From Methyloligella sp. (GTDB taxonomy: Bacteria > Pseudomonadota > Alphaproteobacteria > Rhizobiales > JALUTE01): 5,948 nt of DNA. Positions 4,259 to 5,948 of this stretch are shown here, piece after piece. How positions within the stretch are numbered: position 1 is the first letter of the stretch; every line of letters starts with the position of its first letter. Where the stretch lies: NCBI GenBank assembly GCA_027058255.1, contig JALUTE010000096.1:1-5948 (forward strand), given 5' to 3'. The notes under the pieces were generated by a model. That model was not told the origin of the DNA. It worked only from the letters and a program-made list of their open reading frames with translations, and did no database searches. The position numbers and the translations under genes are program-made.

Positions 4259-5830
4259 ATGCTTGCTTGGAAAAGCGGGGGGCATGCGGCGCTCGGAGTC
4301 TCGACTGCGCGCCGAACGGCCTCCCGTCTCGCGGGGTGGCTGGGGAGCGCTGCCATCGCCTTGGTATTGAGCGGATGCGCGACGCTCCCTGTTCCCATGG
4401 CCGCGGAGGAGCGGGATGCCCGCATCGATGCCGATTTCACGGCGATGTTCGCCGGCCAGGAGCCCGTTACGGGGCCCATCGACCTCTACGAGGCCGTGGC
4501 TCGGGGGCTGAAATACAATCTCGAAAAGCGGCTGAGGCAGATGGAGCTGGGGCTCGCGGATGCGCGCCTGCGCAATGCTCAGCTCGGCATGCTGCCCCGG
4601 CTTGCGGCCAATGCCGGCTGGCGCAGCCGCAGCAATCGGCGCGCCTCCTGGTTCCGCTCGGTGCTCACGGGCCGTCAGTCCCTGGAAGTCTCGACGTCGG
4701 AAGATCGCGAGCTGCGCACGGCCGATCTGCAAATGGTCTGGAACGTGCTCGATTTCGGCCTCACCTATCTGCGCGCGCGCCAGGAGGCCGATCGCGCCCT
4801 CATCGCCGAGGAGCGGCGGATCAAGGTGGCGCAGAACGTCGTTCTCGACATTCGCGACGCCTTCTGGCGCGCCGCCGCCGCCCAGAGAATGCTGCCGCGT
4901 GTGGAGAGGGTCATCGTGCGCATCTACCGCGCGGTCGAGCGGTCGAAGGGCGTGTTGCGCTCGGATATCGGCGAGCCTGCGCAGGAGCTTGCGCGGCAAC
5001 GGGCGCTGCTCGCCCATTTGCGCGAGCTGATGGCGGTGCGCCAGCGCCTCGCACTTGCCAAGACGCAGCTTGCGGCGCTCATGAACCTGGCGCCGGGCAC
5101 GCGTTTCCGGCTGGCTGTGGGGCCCGGTCGGGCCATGCGTGCGCCGCGCCTGCGTGCCCATGTGGTGGCGCTGGAGCGGGCGGCGCTGGCGAACCGCCCG
5201 GAGCTGCGCGAGGAGGACTACAGGAAGCGGATCAGCCAGACCGAGCTGCGCGCAGCCTGGGTCCGGCTGCTTCCGGGCATCGAGTTGCGCTATGGCCGGA
5301 CCTATGATTCCAACGCCTTCCTTCTGCATCATGGCTGGATCAATGCCGGGGCGCTCATCACCAAGAACCTGATGGAGATCGCCACCGCCCGCAAGACCAT
5401 CGATCAGGCCGAGCGCGGCGTGGAGGTGGCGGACGCCCGCCGGCTTGCGCTCTCCATGGCGGTGATCGCGCAGGTGCATATCGCCCTGCAGCGCTATGCG
5501 CTGGCGCGGGATATCTACCGGGTCGCGGCGGGGCTCCACCTGGTCGACAGCAGGCTGAGCGAGATCGCCGAGAAGGGGGCGTCCTCGGACGCGGCGGCCG
5601 AGGCTGAGGCGCTGGAGGCGCTCTCCAGGCACATCGTCTCGGAGCTGAAATACTATGCCGCCTATGCGGACCTCCAGAACGCCTATGGGCGCATTCTCAA
5701 CTCCGTCGGCGCGCACCGCTTTCCGGCCGATGTCGAGCGGCTGAGCGTGAAGGAGCTGGCAGGCGCGCTGCGCCGCCGGCTCGACGACTGGAGACCGCCG
5801 GTGCCCGCATTGCGGGTCGCGGCCCGGTGA
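4259..5830 (+). CDS. TolC-family outer-membrane lipoprotein
   Basis: A 523-residue outer-membrane efflux/secretion channel. Such proteins trimerise into a beta-barrel plus periplasmic alpha-tunnel and dock with an inner-membrane pump (type I ABC transporter or RND). The N-terminus has a basic region, the hydrophobic stretch WLGSAAIALVL and the lipobox LSGC, giving lipidation at Cys40; Ala at +2 favours the outer membrane. Two tandem OEP repeats are visible. The first starts near 75 with DLYEAVARGLKYNLEKRL and LRNAQLGMLPRLAANAGW, with the barrel/linker WNVLDFGLTYLRARQEAD at 161-178. The second starts near 304 with ALERAALANRPELREEDY and RAAWVRLLPGIELRYGRTYD, and runs through helices to about 482. 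Length and layout suit the family. The adhesin-type head protein upstream points to type I secretion, but the ABC and HlyD-type partners are not in the window. It is closely followed by a 24-bp inverted repeat. Confidence 0.88.
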   Translation: MLAWKSGGHAALGVSTARRTASRLAGWLGSAAIALVLSGCATLPVPMAAEERDARIDADFTAMFAGQEPVTGPIDLYEAVARGLKYNLEKRLRQMELGLADARLRNAQLGMLPRLAANAGWRSRSNRRASWFRSVLTGRQSLEVSTSEDRELRTADLQMVWNVLDFGLTYLRARQEADRALIAEERRIKVAQNVVLDIRDAFWRAAAAQRMLPRVERVIVRIYRAVERSKGVLRSDIGEPAQELARQRALLAHLRELMAVRQRLALAKTQLAALMNLAPGTRFRLAVGPGRAMRAPRLRAHVVALERAALANRPELREEDYRKRISQTELRAAWVRLLPGIELRYGRTYDSNAFLLHHGWINAGALITKNLMEIATARKTIDQAERGVEVADARRLALSMAVIAQVHIALQRYALARDIYRVAAGLHLVDSRLSEIAEKGASSDAAAEAEALEALSRHIVSELKYYAAYADLQNAYGRILNSVGAHRFPADVERLSVKELAGALRRRLDDWRPPVPALRVAAR

Positions 5831-5853
5831 TCCGGGATGCCATGTCGGCTCCC

Positions 5854-5948
5854 GTGCAAGCGGCGATCGGGCCATGGGGGGCCTTTGGCGTCGGGCGTTG
5901 CGGGCCGGTCGCCCGTGGGCCTGTCCATGGCCCGATCGCCGCTTGCAC
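5854..5948. repeat. 24-bp perfect inverted repeat after the TolC gene
   Basis: The left arm 5854-5877 (GTGCAAGCGGCG... ...GGGCCATGG) is matched base for base by the reverse complement at 5925-5948. A 47-nt spacer holds a small inner hairpin, CGGGC-CGGTC-GCCCG (5901-5915). The left arm begins 23 nt past the TolC-family stop. As RNA it would form a very stable stem, compatible with termination or mRNA protection, but no T-run is visible before the window ends. The right arm stops exactly at the edge, so the repeat may be longer or belong to a larger element. Confidence 0.8.

Noticed and set aside
4080..4370. 96-residue plus-strand open frame starting in the TolC leader
   Set aside because: It runs through the terminator hairpin and its T-run, overlaps the TolC start out of frame and has no ribosome site or recognisable domain.
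3974..5875. 633-residue open frame on the minus strand across the TolC gene
   Set aside because: It is the antisense shadow of the TolC-family gene. Its translation is His/Arg/Gln-rich without domains, whereas the plus frame shows two OEP repeats, a lipobox and a ribosome site.
1..5948. tRNA, rRNA, CRISPR array or insertion-sequence transposase
   Set aside because: No cloverleaf, rRNA signature, spaced repeat array or transposase motif was seen on either strand.

Overview
The window is very GC-rich (about two-thirds G+C by eye, with codon third positions almost all G or C) and reads as chromosomal DNA of a Gram-negative bacterium. An outer-membrane TolC-family protein with a lipobox shows the Gram-negative envelope. 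GC-rich coding with TTAACC-type motifs upstream of genes suggests an alphaproteobacterium. That assignment is an inference of moderate to low strength.

Left half, minus strand, in transcription order (right to left): (i) 2899-2009, a 296-residue protein related to mannose-1-phosphate guanylyltransferase (ManC/nucleotidyltransferase fold) that lacks the catalytic signature; (ii) 1932-1339, a 197-residue Nudix-fold protein whose Nudix box has lost its catalytic glutamates; (iii) 1191-1, the N-terminal part of a cytoplasmic PAS-HisKA-HATPase sensor histidine kinase, cut by the left edge before the last ATP-binding glycine box. Genes (i) and (ii) are 76 nt apart and each has a good Shine-Dalgarno sequence, so they are probably co-transcribed. 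A strong GC hairpin (1302-1330) separates them from the kinase, which may have its own promoter.

Middle: 2900-3410 is a divergent intergenic region of about 510 bp. Its right part (about 3140-3300) is strikingly AT-rich for this genome and carries several perfect dyads and a direct repeat, as expected of a heavily regulated control region.

Right half, plus strand: a 161-residue Ala/Gly/Pro/Glu-rich protein (3411-3896) carries an N-terminal LEQRLMLDAA motif. This matches the LEPR-type head motif known from giant RTX/VCBS-type surface adhesins, but none of the repeats of such proteins follow. After a 362-nt gap holding a Rho-independent terminator comes a 523-residue TolC-family outer-membrane lipoprotein (4259-5830), the kind of channel that serves type I secretion. 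The TolC gene is followed by a 24-bp perfect inverted repeat (5854-5877/5925-5948) that ends exactly at the window edge.

Taken together, the right half looks like the edge of a type I secretion/surface-protein locus, with the adhesin-like head protein and its exporter as neighbours. The left half holds two apparent pseudo-enzymes related to sugar-nucleotide and nucleoside-diphosphate chemistry, plus a sensor kinase. Nothing in the sequence directly links the two halves apart from the shared divergent control region.
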